Shown: positions 8,059 to 17,527 of the stretch, piece by piece
How the letters are laid out: the number at the start of each line of letters is the position of its first letter
How positions within the stretch are numbered: the first letter of the stretch is position 1
Assembly: GCA_944376655.1 (NCBI GenBank)
Contig: CALWDJ010000015.1
Span: forward strand, 1 to 53,039
DNA from: an uncultured Clostridia bacterium
GTDB taxonomy: Bacteria > Bacillota > Clostridia > Oscillospirales > Acutalibacteraceae
Direction of reading: 5' to 3'
Length of the DNA: 53,039 nt
Program-made: the position numbers and the translations under genes
Notes under the pieces: generated by a model
Told to the model about the DNA's origin: nothing
Databases searched by the model: none
What the model saw: only the letters and a program-made list of their open reading frames with translations

Positions 8059-8976
8059 TCAGTCTTTTTTGTTGAGCATTTCCTCAAAAAGCTCAAGGTC
8101 ATAAGCGGCGTAGCCGGTATCTTCTCCGGCGCCTGCCGTGCCTGTGCGTTTTTCTATATCCTCCGGTTTTTTGTAGCCCTTTTCGTTCCAGCTCTCAATT
8201 ATTTTGGCGACATACGCAAAGGAAAATTTCGATTTCGCGTCAACACAGGCGTCATACGCCGCCTCAAGCATTTCCTTTGAGATTTTCCATTCATTTATCC
8301 ATTTGAGTGACAGCTCGGTTTCCTTTTTGCTCGGCTTTCTCCGCTCAAGTCCGAAAACAGCGCTCACAATCCGCCACGCTTCCTCGCCCATGGCTATTTT
8401 GCGGAGCTCCTCGTCTGCCGCCGACACAGTATCTATACCGCGGTCAAGCCAGTCAACGGCGGTAGACTCAATAAACCTCATATTTGCCTTATTATGCGCC
8501 GCGGCGTACTGTACTATCATAAGGATAAGGGAAACGTCCATTCCCTGATCGTCATAAAGCCATACAAGCGTGCTTGTCTCATTGCTTTTGAGATTTCTGC
8601 CGAACCGCATCTGGGTTTCCTGAAGAAGATATTTGATTTTCCCGTCTTCCGCTCCGCGCCGCGCGACATCTCCTCTTGCCGGCTTTTCCTGCTTTTTTAC
8701 AGCCGCCGGCTTTATCTTATCGGCGGCAGGCTGCGGATTATCGGGCATAAGAATACCGGCGTCCGCCCAGTAAAGCAGCGCCTCTTTCGCTTCATATTCC
8801 GTTATTCCGCACTTATCCGCCAAAACAGCGGCGTCAATGCCGGACGACATATTTCTCATTATATAAAGCAGAGCCTTTATATGCCCGCCCTTTGCCAGCT
8901 TCAGGTGCCTGTCCGCCACCTCGGCGGGCACTGTAAAAACCGCGGAGAATGCCGCCGGATTTATGTAATACCCCAT
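8059..8976 (-). CDS. DnaD/DnaB-family replication initiation protein
   Basis: A 305-residue protein with an N-terminal winged-helix-like region (about 1-80, including a helix-turn-helix-like LADKCGITEYEAKEAL), a basic linker, and one or two DnaD (DnaB_2) domains: about 105-170 and about 205-270, the latter with the conserved IVSAVFGLERRKP to SFAYVAKIIESW stretch. DnaD-like proteins remodel DNA at the origin or at PriA-bound forks and recruit the helicase loader, which fits dnaI following 13 bases downstream. First gene of the operon, with AAGAGG before the ATG at 8976 and a promoter at 9005-9033. Confidence 0.85.
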   Translation of the reverse strand: MGYYINPAAFSAVFTVPAEVADRHLKLAKGGHIKALLYIMRNMSSGIDAAVLADKCGITEYEAKEALLYWADAGILMPDNPQPAADKIKPAAVKKQEKPARGDVARRGAEDGKIKYLLQETQMRFGRNLKSNETSTLVWLYDDQGMDVSLILMIVQYAAAHNKANMRFIESTAVDWLDRGIDTVSAADEELRKIAMGEEAWRIVSAVFGLERRKPSKKETELSLKWINEWKISKEMLEAAYDACVDAKSKFSFAYVAKIIESWNEKGYKKPEDIEKRTGTAGAGEDTGYAAYDLELFEEMLNKKD

Positions 8977-9004
8977 TATTCTACCTCTTTTTCATACTAT
9001 GCTT

Positions 9005-9033
9005 ATTATAACAATTTTCAAATCCTTTGTAAA
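9005..9033 (-). promoter_or_regulatory. Sigma-A promoter of the dnaD-dnaI-mnmG operon
   Basis: Minus strand: TTTACA (9033-9028), 17-bp spacer, TATAAT (9010-9005), about 30 bases from the start of dnaD. Confidence 0.7.
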
Positions 9034-9053
9034 TAGGCATAATAATACAAAAA

Positions 9054-9081
9054 CGGCGGCGCAATCAAATTTGCGCCGCCG
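9054..9081 (-). terminator. Intrinsic terminator of gdhA
   Basis: An 11-bp GC-rich stem CGGCGGCGCAA/TTGCGCCGCCG is followed on the minus strand by TTTTTG, about 40 bases after the gdhA stop. Confidence 0.9.
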
Positions 9082-9122
9082 CACCGCGATTTTTGCAGCT
9101 ACTCAATATTACGGGTTGCCGC

Positions 9123-10475
<1,353 letters not shown>

Positions 10476-10505
10476 TCATACCCTCCATACTTTTTTCTGC
10501 ATTTT

Positions 10506-10534
10506 AGAATACTACTAAATCGGCTTTCAGTCAA
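10506..10534 (-). promoter_or_regulatory. Sigma-A promoter of gdhA
   Basis: Minus strand: TTGACT (10534-10529), 17-bp spacer, TATTCT (10511-10506), giving a short 5' leader. Confidence 0.7.
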
Positions 10535-10604
10535 TAATAAATTCTCAAAATTTATAATTTTTTTGCTTTAAATTCAAATTTCCGCCGTATTTTAAAGCAT
10601 AAAA

Positions 10605-10637
10605 ATCCGGTCGCCGGAAGTATTCCGGCGACCGGAT
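10605..10637 (-). terminator. Intrinsic terminator of the mgl operon
   Basis: A 15-bp perfect stem ATCCGGTCGCCGGAA with a three-base loop, followed by TTTTTA on the minus strand, directly after the InlB-repeat gene. Confidence 0.93.
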
Positions 10638-10642
10638 AATGC

Positions 10643-11029
10643 TTATTCTTCTTTTTCCCAGCCAGCGTATAAGGTCATACTGCCCGTCACCGGATCTTCC
10701 TCGATGTCAAAGCTATCGGTGCAGTCAGGGTCGGTGTACCAGCCTGTAAATTCCCAGCCCTCTTTAACGGGTTCTTCGGTTACAGGTACGGTTTCCGAAT
10801 ACATAACCTTTACGCTATCTATACGCGAACCGCCGTCGGTATCGAACTCAACGGTGAAGCCGTTATGATTCACTATATATACCGTAACGATTATCATTGC
10901 CGCTATAAGCACCGTAACAAGGATATTCGCCGTTTTGACCGACATATTTACCCTCGCGTACAGTCCGCCCTTTCTGCGGGGAACGGCCTTGCTTTCCTCT
11001 GCGGCAGGGGTATTTTTGTTCTCTTCCAC
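10643..11029 (-). CDS. Small membrane-anchored protein with one InlB B-repeat (Flg_new) domain
   Basis: A 128-residue protein read from GTG at 11029 with GGCGGTGA before it. A charged N-terminus (1-33) is followed by one membrane segment (about 35-53) and a single Listeria/Bacteroides-type InlB B-repeat: FDTDGGSRI, then GWEFTGWYTDPDC, ending in MTLYAGWEKEE. The repeat should lie outside the membrane. Such repeats normally occur in large surface proteins, often in tandem, so a single copy on a tiny anchor is odd. It is the last gene of the mgl unit, 39 bp after mglC and just before the terminator, so it should be made with the transporter. The role is unknown. Confidence 0.75.
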   Translation of the reverse strand: MEENKNTPAAEESKAVPRRKGGLYARVNMSVKTANILVTVLIAAMIIVTVYIVNHNGFTVEFDTDGGSRIDSVKVMYSETVPVTEEPVKEGWEFTGWYTDPDCTDSFDIEEDPVTGSMTLYAGWEKEE

Positions 11030-11068
11030 GGTTTCACCGCCTTTATTCTGTATTTTGCCGCCCGCTTA

Positions 11069-12151
11069 TTATTTGCGCGCGAGGTACTTACGCATATCGA
11101 TAGCGCAGGCAACCAGTATTATCATACCTTTGATAACATAAAGAAGGTTCTGGTCAACCGAAAGGAAGTTGAGTCCTACGAATATTATCTGAAGAAGGAA
11201 TACGCCTATTACTATTCCGCTGATTTTACCGGTACCGCCTACGAAAGACACGCCGCCGATAACGCAGGCCGCGATGGCGTCGGATTCGTAGTTAAGACCT
11301 GTATTGGCTGAGCAGGAAGCGATACGCGCGCCCTCTATAAAACCGGTTATACCGTACATGGCGCCGGCTATTACGAAAACTATAACTATTGTCCAGAAAA
11401 CGTTTACGCCTGAAACATTTGCGGCTTCCTCGTTGGAGCCCACCGCAAACATATTCTTGCCGAACTTGGTCTTATTCCATACAAGCCACATAAGCGCTGT
11501 CAATATGATCGCGTAAAGCACATATTTCGGAACGGCTACTCCGTCTATTCGGAACAGAGTGCCTTTTACGAAATTCGTATACGATTCGTCAAGTCCCGAA
11601 AGTGTCTGACCGTTGTTGCTGCCTATCATAAGGAACATAAGAATAAGTCCGTACACGATAAGCTGTGTCGAAAGGGTAACTATGAACGGATGGAGCTTGA
11701 ACTTCGCGACGAAAAATCCGTTTACGAGTCCGACCGCCGCACCGACGGCGATAACTATAAGAAGCACTATCCAGAGCGGCATAACCTCAAGCTCCGGAAA
11801 AATCTTATTCGCGTAGTTTGTCATCTGTAAAAGCGCCGCCGAAATACAGGCGGTAAGTCCTACGCATCGGCCTGCCGAAATATCCGTTCCGGTAAGTACT
11901 ATCGCTCCGCCTATTCCGAGCGCTATCGGCAGCTTTGCGGCAGTAAGCGAAATTATATTTACGATTGAAGATGTGGACAAAAACGCCGGAACCTGAATCG
12001 CTATATATATTATGGCAATCACGATGATAATATACATCGCGTTATTGAAAAGCAGGTCCACAATAGCTCTGCGCTTATCCGCTCCGGATTTTGCCTTGAA
12101 CTCCTCAAGTCTGGCGGAAAGGCGTCCTTTTCTTTTTATTGCAGCTGACAT
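11069..12151 (-). CDS. mglC: Galactose/methyl-galactoside ABC transporter permease
   Basis: A 360-residue BPD_transp_2-type permease with about eight to ten membrane segments. The blocks GIGGAIVLTGTDISAGR and VIGGVSFVGGTGKISG are typical of MglC/RbsC sugar permeases. It would form the homodimeric channel for the two-cassette ATPase encoded just upstream, moving glucose or galactose delivered by MglB. AGGGGG before the ATG at 12151 supports the start. The gap to the ATPase gene is 21 bp. Confidence 0.92.
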   Translation of the reverse strand: MSAAIKRKGRLSARLEEFKAKSGADKRRAIVDLLFNNAMYIIIVIAIIYIAIQVPAFLSTSSIVNIISLTAAKLPIALGIGGAIVLTGTDISAGRCVGLTACISAALLQMTNYANKIFPELEVMPLWIVLLIVIAVGAAVGLVNGFFVAKFKLHPFIVTLSTQLIVYGLILMFLMIGSNNGQTLSGLDESYTNFVKGTLFRIDGVAVPKYVLYAIILTALMWLVWNKTKFGKNMFAVGSNEEAANVSGVNVFWTIVIVFVIAGAMYGITGFIEGARIASCSANTGLNYESDAIAACVIGGVSFVGGTGKISGIVIGVFLLQIIFVGLNFLSVDQNLLYVIKGMIILVACAIDMRKYLARK

Positions 12152-12172
12152 ATGTATATTCCCCCTGTACTT

Positions 12173-13717
12173 TTAAGCGTATTTGGCGGCAAGCGCCATT
12201 ATTTCTTCCTGAGTAGTATCAGCGGCGTTGACCTCGCCCGCCAGTCTGCCTCCGGACATTACAAGTATCCTGTCGCACACGCCGAGCAGTTCAGGCATTT
12301 CCGATGAAACCATTATTACCGTCTTGCCTTTCGCCGCAAGATCTATTATAAGCTCGTATATCTCATACTTGGCGCCTACGTCTATACCTCTTGTAGGCTC
12401 GTCAAGCAGAAGCACGGTCGGCTCTGTCAGAAGCCAGCGGCCTAATATTACCTTCTGCTGGTTTCCGCCTGACAGCGAGCGTATTTTTGTCTCCTGTGAC
12501 GGTGTTTTGATACGCATTGAGTCGATGCACCAATCAGTGCTCTTTTTCAGCTTCTTTTTGCTGAGCAGCGGTCCCGACCTGCATTTTCCGAGGCTTGATA
12601 TAGTCGCGTTTTCACGTATGTTCAGAATACTGAAGATACCAGTGGCGCGCCTTTCCTCGGTAAGCAGCGCAAATCCGTTTTTAATCGAGTCCCTTGAGTT
12701 CCGGTTACGTATCGGTTTGCCGTCAAGTGTCAGCTTACCGCTTTTTCTCGTTGCTACTCCGAATATGTTTTCAAGCAGTTCAGTTCTTCCCGAACCGTCA
12801 AGTCCCGCGACTCCGAGAATTTCGCCCTTGCGCGCCGAAAAACTGACATCGCTCAGCTTTGAATACATCGCCGAAAGATCCTTTACGTCAAGCAGTACAT
12901 CACCTATCTCGTTGGTTTTTGGAGGATAAAGGTTCGTAAGCTCTCTTCCGACCATCAGCTTTATTATTTCGTCGGTGGTAAGACCCTTCGCGTCTTTTGT
13001 GGCTATCCATTTACCGTCGCGCATTATGGTGACTTCATCGGATATACGAAGTATCTCCGCCATTTTATGGGAAATATATATTATTCCGCAGCCCTGGTCA
13101 CGCAGCATATTTATGATTCTGAAAAGGTGCTCAACCTCTTCCTCTGTAAGCGACGATGTAGGCTCGTCGAAAACTATTACCTTTGAATTATATGAAACGG
13201 CTTTCGCAATCTCAACCATCTGCCGCTGGGATACCGGCATACGGCTCATAACCGTCTTGGGATCAACATTTATTTCAAGTTTATCGAAAACTTCCTTTGT
13301 CGCCTTGTACATCTTTTTCTCACTGGTAATCGGCACTCCTTTGGCGACCTTCGGGAAACGCCCCAGCCACATATTGTCCATTACATTGCGCTTTAAGGCC
13401 TGATTCAGTTCCTGATGAACCATCGCCACTCCGTTTTCAAGCGCTTCCTTGGAGTTTTTGAAATTGATTTCTTTTCCCTCAAGATATATTTTCCCGCCGT
13501 CCTTGCTGTAAACTCCGAAAAGACATTTCATAAGCGTGGATTTTCCGGCGCCATTCTCACCCATAAGGGCGTGAACCGTTCCCGCTTTTACCGTGAGGTT
13601 GACCTTGTCGAGCGCTTTTACGCCCGGAAAGGCTTTTTCGATATTTTCCATTCGCAGAAGAACCGGTTTTTCATTCTCTTGCCGGACATTATCAATATTT
13701 TTTTCTTTCTCACTCAT
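12173..13717 (-). CDS. mglA: Sugar ABC transporter ATP-binding protein (MglA type)
   Basis: A 514-residue protein with two fused ATPase cassettes, as in MglA/RbsA. The first cassette has Walker A GENGAGKS at 53-60, signature [10 protein letters not shown] and Walker [12 protein letters not shown]. The second has a degenerate Walker A (GLDGSGRTE), signature LSGGNQQKV and [15 protein letters not shown] degenerate second Walker A is normal in this family. It powers uptake through the permease encoded next. It is separated from mglB by a stable hairpin (13759-13789). Confidence 0.95.
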   Translation of the reverse strand: MSEKEKNIDNVRQENEKPVLLRMENIEKAFPGVKALDKVNLTVKAGTVHALMGENGAGKSTLMKCLFGVYSKDGGKIYLEGKEINFKNSKEALENGVAMVHQELNQALKRNVMDNMWLGRFPKVAKGVPITSEKKMYKATKEVFDKLEINVDPKTVMSRMPVSQRQMVEIAKAVSYNSKVIVFDEPTSSLTEEEVEHLFRIINMLRDQGCGIIYISHKMAEILRISDEVTIMRDGKWIATKDAKGLTTDEIIKLMVGRELTNLYPPKTNEIGDVLLDVKDLSAMYSKLSDVSFSARKGEILGVAGLDGSGRTELLENIFGVATRKSGKLTLDGKPIRNRNSRDSIKNGFALLTEERRATGIFSILNIRENATISSLGKCRSGPLLSKKKLKKSTDWCIDSMRIKTPSQETKIRSLSGGNQQKVILGRWLLTEPTVLLLDEPTRGIDVGAKYEIYELIIDLAAKGKTVIMVSSEMPELLGVCDRILVMSGGRLAGEVNAADTTQEEIMALAAKYA

Positions 13718-13758
13718 AAGATACCGTCCCCTGTCCGTTATTGCTTGTTTCCGATAGG

Positions 13759-13789
13759 AGGGCAGCCCTCCTTGCGGTGCGGCTGCCCT
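13759..13789 (-). promoter_or_regulatory. Intercistronic hairpin between mglB and mglA
   Basis: A 9-bp perfect stem AGGGCAGCC/GGCTGCCCT with no T run after it on the minus strand, so it is unlikely to be a full terminator. Hairpins at this place in binding-protein operons commonly protect the upstream mRNA and allow more binding protein than ATPase. Confidence 0.55.
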
Positions 13790-13804
13790 GCCTTTGTGTA
13801 AAAA

Positions 13805-14860
13805 TTATTCGCCTGTGTATACGCTGTAAGGAATATTAACTCTCCAAGTGCCCACGATATTGTCTTCCTCTATGCCGTCAAAGGTTTCTTTTCCGTCAAG
13901 GAAGTTCTGGCATATTGTAGTTATAGCGGATGCCATACCGTTAGCGTCCTGCTTGATGCTTCCTACCATTTTGCCTTCCTTAATCATTGTCTGTGCAGCG
14001 TCGGTAACGTCAACACCGAATACCGGTATTGTCTTGCCTGTGCCGTTATTGTATCCGGCACCCTGAAGTGCGGATATAGCGCCCAGCGCCATATCGTCAT
14101 TGTTGGCTATAACAAGCTCAACCATATTCTTGTTGGCTTCGCTGTACTGGCTGAGAATTGTATTCATATAATCGGTAGCAGCCGATGATGACCAGTTACC
14201 TGACTGGTCAACAAGGTATTTGTTGGAGTTCTGCGCGTCATAGAATACAAGCTCGGGCTTGCCGGCTTCGGTAAGCACCTTGTTCGCGTCCTCAACACCG
14301 TACTGGGTACGGGCGATAGCCTCCGCGTTGCCCTCCTGACCCTTGAACATAACATAGCTTATCTTGCCGTCGCCGTTAAGGTCAACCTTGTCATAATTCT
14401 CAACGAGATATTTGCCTATCATTTCACCCTGCATATGACCTGCCATCTCATAGTCGGTTCCTACGAAAACGCACTTGTCATAGCTGCTTACAACGGACTC
14501 GTCAACCGAGCGGTTGAAGAATATTACCGGAACATCCTTTTCTTTCGCAAGGTTTACAATATTCTGCGCCGCGTCATTTGAGCCGGTGTCAACTACGTTT
14601 ACTATAAGCAGTCTCGAGCCCTTGGCGAGAGCAGTGGTAACCTGCTCGGTCTGGGTTGTCTGGTTGCCGTTGCCGTCGTAATTGTTGTAGTTGAGTCCGG
14701 CGTCTTCAAAAATCTTATCCATCGCGGAACGGACGCTTGAAATATATGTATCACCGAAATTGTAATAGAAAACAGATATTTCTCCGTCCGAATTGCCTCC
14801 GCAGGCTGTAAGTCCGAAGACGAACGCGATTGCCAGAATGGTTGCGAGTAGCTTTTTCAT
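13805..14860 (-). CDS. mglB: Galactose/glucose-binding lipoprotein (MglB type)
   Basis: A 351-residue periplasmic-binding-protein-fold lipoprotein. The signal peptide ends in a lipobox LTAC with Cys at about residue 20. A calcium-binding loop DLNGDGKIS followed by YVMFKGQEGNAEAIART matches the MglB class rather than ribose- or xylose-binding proteins. It should capture glucose or galactose outside the cell and deliver it to MglC/MglA. It is the first gene of the operon, with AAGGAGG before the ATG. A TATAAT lies at 14909-14914 but lacks a good -35 box, which suggests activator-dependent control. Confidence 0.93.
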   Translation of the reverse strand: MKKLLATILAIAFVFGLTACGGNSDGEISVFYYNFGDTYISSVRSAMDKIFEDAGLNYNNYDGNGNQTTQTEQVTTALAKGSRLLIVNVVDTGSNDAAQNIVNLAKEKDVPVIFFNRSVDESVVSSYDKCVFVGTDYEMAGHMQGEMIGKYLVENYDKVDLNGDGKISYVMFKGQEGNAEAIARTQYGVEDANKVLTEAGKPELVFYDAQNSNKYLVDQSGNWSSSAATDYMNTILSQYSEANKNMVELVIANNDDMALGAISALQGAGYNNGTGKTIPVFGVDVTDAAQTMIKEGKMVGSIKQDANGMASAITTICQNFLDGKETFDGIEEDNIVGTWRVNIPYSVYTGE

Positions 14861-14969
14861 TTTAATTACCTCCTTGTTTTCACGACTTGATTTCCTGTCG
14901 TCGTTATTATTATATTTGTCCGGAAGGAAAATTAAAATGGATTTTCTTATTTAAAATGTATAAAAAATT

Positions 14970-15012
14970 ATCGTATGGTTGATTTTTAATGTTTAAAAAT
15001 TTACCATACGAT
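14970..15012. terminator. Long AT-rich inverted repeat between mgtC-like gene and mglB
   Basis: ATCGTATGGT (14970-14979) pairs with ACCATACGAT (15003-15012), and the interval holds a second inner stem ATTTTTAA/TTAAAAAT, giving 18 nearly continuous pairs. On the minus strand it is followed by AATTTTTTAT, so it may terminate the mgtC-like transcript. A paired operator for mglB is the alternative. Confidence 0.55.
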
Positions 15013-15096
15013 TTTAGTATACCTTTATATTTTAAATCCGTGACGGAAAATAAGGCGCGGATTTATTGCATTATTTTTCTTTTTTGCTTAAAACAT

Positions 15097-15813
15097 TTAT
15101 GTATTTATATCGGAAGCTATTATCACCACTCCGCCGTGCGACGATATACTGCCTTCGATTTCCTTAAAATGCTTTTCTCCGTTAAGTATGCAGGTTATCC
15201 CCACATTGCCCGAATAACCGCTTTTTGGCGGCATTATATCATATGATATAAGTGCTTCGTCAAGGGTTTTGAAAATCTTTACGATATCTCCTACTTCTGT
15301 TATATCGCGTACTTCCACATATACGCTGATATTGTTCTTTCTCTTGCGCTCAAACCGGCTTAAAACCGTTACGCTGAATATTCCTATAAGTGTGGCGATA
15401 ACCGCTCCGGAGTAAAATCCGTATCCCACAGCAACGCCTATCGCGGCGGTAGCCCACATTCCGGCGGCTGTGGTAAGCCCCGTTATAACCGAGCTGTTGC
15501 GTATCAGTATTGTGCCTGCTCCGAGAAAGCCTATACCGGATATTACCTGAGCGGAAATTCTCGCGACATCGCCGTTAAAGCCGAGCGCTTCCGAAAGATA
15601 CATACTTGTAAGGGAAGTCATCGCCGCTCCGACACAGACGAGGATATGCGTCCGCAGACCTGCCGCCCGACCGTGACGGCCCCTCTCTGAGCCGATAAGA
15701 CCGCCCATAAGCGCCGCCGCAAATAGCCGTATTATTACCGTAAGCAGACTGAAATCAAGTGAAAGTGAAAGTGAAAGCGAAAATAAGTTATTCATTTCTT
15801 TCTCCATAATCAA
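15097..15813 (-). CDS. MgtC/SapB-family membrane protein
   Basis: A 238-residue protein with about four or five N-terminal membrane segments carrying the MgtC/SapB signature (GGLIGSERGRHGRAAGLRTH, then GIGFLGAGTI) and a small ACT-like C-terminal domain (about 155-238). The family is linked to magnesium homeostasis and regulation of P-type or F-type ATPases, but its exact role in Bacillota is not settled. The region before the first membrane segment contains an SLSLSLSL stretch encoded by a 6-bp tandem repeat (about 15755-15780). No M-box-sized leader precedes it. Confidence 0.85.
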   Translation of the reverse strand: MIMEKEMNNLFSLSLSLSLDFSLLTVIIRLFAAALMGGLIGSERGRHGRAAGLRTHILVCVGAAMTSLTSMYLSEALGFNGDVARISAQVISGIGFLGAGTILIRNSSVITGLTTAAGMWATAAIGVAVGYGFYSGAVIATLIGIFSVTVLSRFERKRKNNISVYVEVRDITEVGDIVKIFKTLDEALISYDIMPPKSGYSGNVGITCILNGEKHFKEIEGSISSHGGVVIIASDINT

Positions 15814-15915
15814 TATTTATTACAATAACATAATGCATACAAAAAATCAAGTGAATGAGAGTTGTTTTTGATTATTTTGTTGAATCAGATTAAATTGTTT
15901 TATCAGAAAAATTTA

Positions 15916-15944
15916 TTGAATTTCAACCGGCGCTGCAATATAAT
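15916..15944 (+). promoter_or_regulatory. Sigma-A promoter of the glycosidase-like gene
   Basis: TTGAAT (15916-15921), 17-bp spacer, TATAAT (15939-15944), about 50 bases before the ATG. Confidence 0.65.
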
Positions 15945-15995
15945 ATTTATCGGTTATATTGTTATAAGCACAATTAAAAATATTAGGTGATTCAT

Positions 15996-17483
15996 ATGGA
16001 AAACAAAGATTTTATAAACCTTATTCCTTCCCGTAAAAATCCCTCTCCTGATTACTACTGCACATGGCAGACACAGCTTTACGCCACAAGCGGAGGAACG
16101 CCCGCCGAACAGCGCAGAATAATAAATGAGCATTATATTTTCAATACGGATTTTCCCTGCGGCTGGGCATATTTCTACGAAAAGGCTCGTGATGACCTTT
16201 ATTTTGTTATGGACGACAGCTGGGACGTTCCCGAAACCGATTACCAAAAATACTACGGCTGTCTTTTTCCTGATTCCGGAAAGTTTCCCGAAGCGACCCG
16301 CGGAAACGACAGCACCGAGGCTCTCGCCAGTCTCACAGAGCGAATAAAATCCATCGGCTGGAAAGGTCTCGGCGGCTGGGTATGCGCACAGGAGTCCGAA
16401 ATTTTTAAAACCGGAAGCACGGAAGATTACTGGATTTCAAGACTCAAAGCCGCGCAAAAGGCCGGTTTTTCCTACTGGAAGGTTGACTGGGGAAAAAAAG
16501 CAAGCGACGCTGAATTCAGAAAAGCTCTGTCAAGGCTTGCCCGTATTTACGCTCCTGAACTCACACTGGAGAACGCAATGCTCGAAGAGGTAATTCCTTA
16601 TTCAGACGCCTTCCGTACATATGATGTGCCGGCGCTTATGTCGATACCTATGACAATGGAAAAAATACAGTTTTACGCCGGAGCCGTAAGAGAGCGCGGC
16701 GATTTCAAATCGCTGCTCAACTGTGAGGACGAGGCGTATATAGCCGCGGCGGGCGGCTTCACAATGGGAATAATGCGTCATCCGTTTACCGGAGCGTTTC
16801 CGGACGGCAGACCCGACCGCTCTTTTCCGGAAATACACCGCAATATTAAATCAAAGCTCACCGAAGTCACAAGAGCGGTCCGCTGGCACAGAATAGCGCC
16901 CGCCTACGCTCTTGACGGAAACGAATTTCTGTTCGCCGGAAGCGAGCTTCAGGACAGCTGGAAGTTTGAAAACATCAAAGACGAAATAGAACAGTGGTGG
17001 CTTTCGGCAGGAACGGTAAAGGACTTTATTTCAGACGGCGTGCTTACAAAATCCGCTGTTTCGGGTATTGCAAGGCGCTGCTCACTTCCGTCGGTAATTC
17101 CCGACAGAAACGGAGATATCCCGTTTACCGTGTCATCGCTCAATCCAGGCGGAGCTTATTCCATCGTCACCGCCGGAAGGACAAGAGCGAGAGAATATTT
17201 TACTCCCCTTTGCGATATAACGGCAGACGCGGAAGCCAGCACGGTTTTCGGAGTATTCGGATATTACGGTTCGCTTACCCTGCTTTCTTCCGGCATAAAA
17301 AAGGGCATGAGAGTGCTGGCGCAGGATCTTGCCGACGACCGCGCGGCGGATATTACCGGACTTGTAAGTATAAAGAACGGAAGCCTTACCGTGCCGGGCA
17401 GACTGATTTCAGAAATCGGCAGGACCGCGCAGCCCGCGGAAGACACCTCCGAACCCGGAATAGTAATAACTGTAAAGCCCTGA
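15996..17483 (+). CDS. Putative glycoside hydrolase, clan GH-D-like (alpha-galactosidase-related)
   Basis: A 495-residue cytoplasmic protein with no signal peptide. Two motifs resemble GH27/GH36/GH31-type TIM barrels: MDDSWD at about 72-77 (compare DDGW) and YWKVDWG at about 160-166, in which D164 would be the nucleophile (compare KYDF/KVDW). A later NCEDEAY...GGFTMGIMRHP block could supply the acid/base but is not a known signature. A beta-sandwich-like C-terminus follows. ATG at 15996 with AGGTGA five bases before it is preferred over the in-frame GTG at 15987. It is monocistronic, convergent with an AraC regulator, and near mglBAC, so it may release galactose-like sugars. The family assignment is by motif only. 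Confidence 0.6.
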   Translation: MENKDFINLIPSRKNPSPDYYCTWQTQLYATSGGTPAEQRRIINEHYIFNTDFPCGWAYFYEKARDDLYFVMDDSWDVPETDYQKYYGCLFPDSGKFPEATRGNDSTEALASLTERIKSIGWKGLGGWVCAQESEIFKTGSTEDYWISRLKAAQKAGFSYWKVDWGKKASDAEFRKALSRLARIYAPELTLENAMLEEVIPYSDAFRTYDVPALMSIPMTMEKIQFYAGAVRERGDFKSLLNCEDEAYIAAAGGFTMGIMRHPFTGAFPDGRPDRSFPEIHRNIKSKLTEVTRAVRWHRIAPAYALDGNEFLFAGSELQDSWKFENIKDEIEQWWLSAGTVKDFISDGVLTKSAVSGIARRCSLPSVIPDRNGDIPFTVSSLNPGGAYSIVTAGRTRAREYFTPLCDITADAEASTVFGVFGYYGSLTLLSSGIKKGMRVLAQDLADDRAADITGLVSIKNGSLTVPGRLISEIGRTAQPAEDTSEPGIVITVKP

Positions 17484-17492
17484 TACGTAAAA

Positions 17493-17522
17493 TGCCGCAG
17501 GTGATTTCACTCACCTGCGGCA
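17493..17522. terminator. Bidirectional terminator between the glycosidase-like gene and araC
   Basis: A 12-bp perfect stem TGCCGCAGGTGA/TCACCTGCGGCA with a six-base loop, followed by ATTTTTAT on the plus strand and ATTTTA on the minus strand, between two convergent genes. Confidence 0.9.
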
Positions 17523-17527
17523 GATTT

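Noticed and set aside
15814-15995. M-box magnesium riboswitch upstream of the mgtC-like gene
   Set aside because: The interval is under 185 bp, shared with a divergent promoter, and lacks M-box core sequences.
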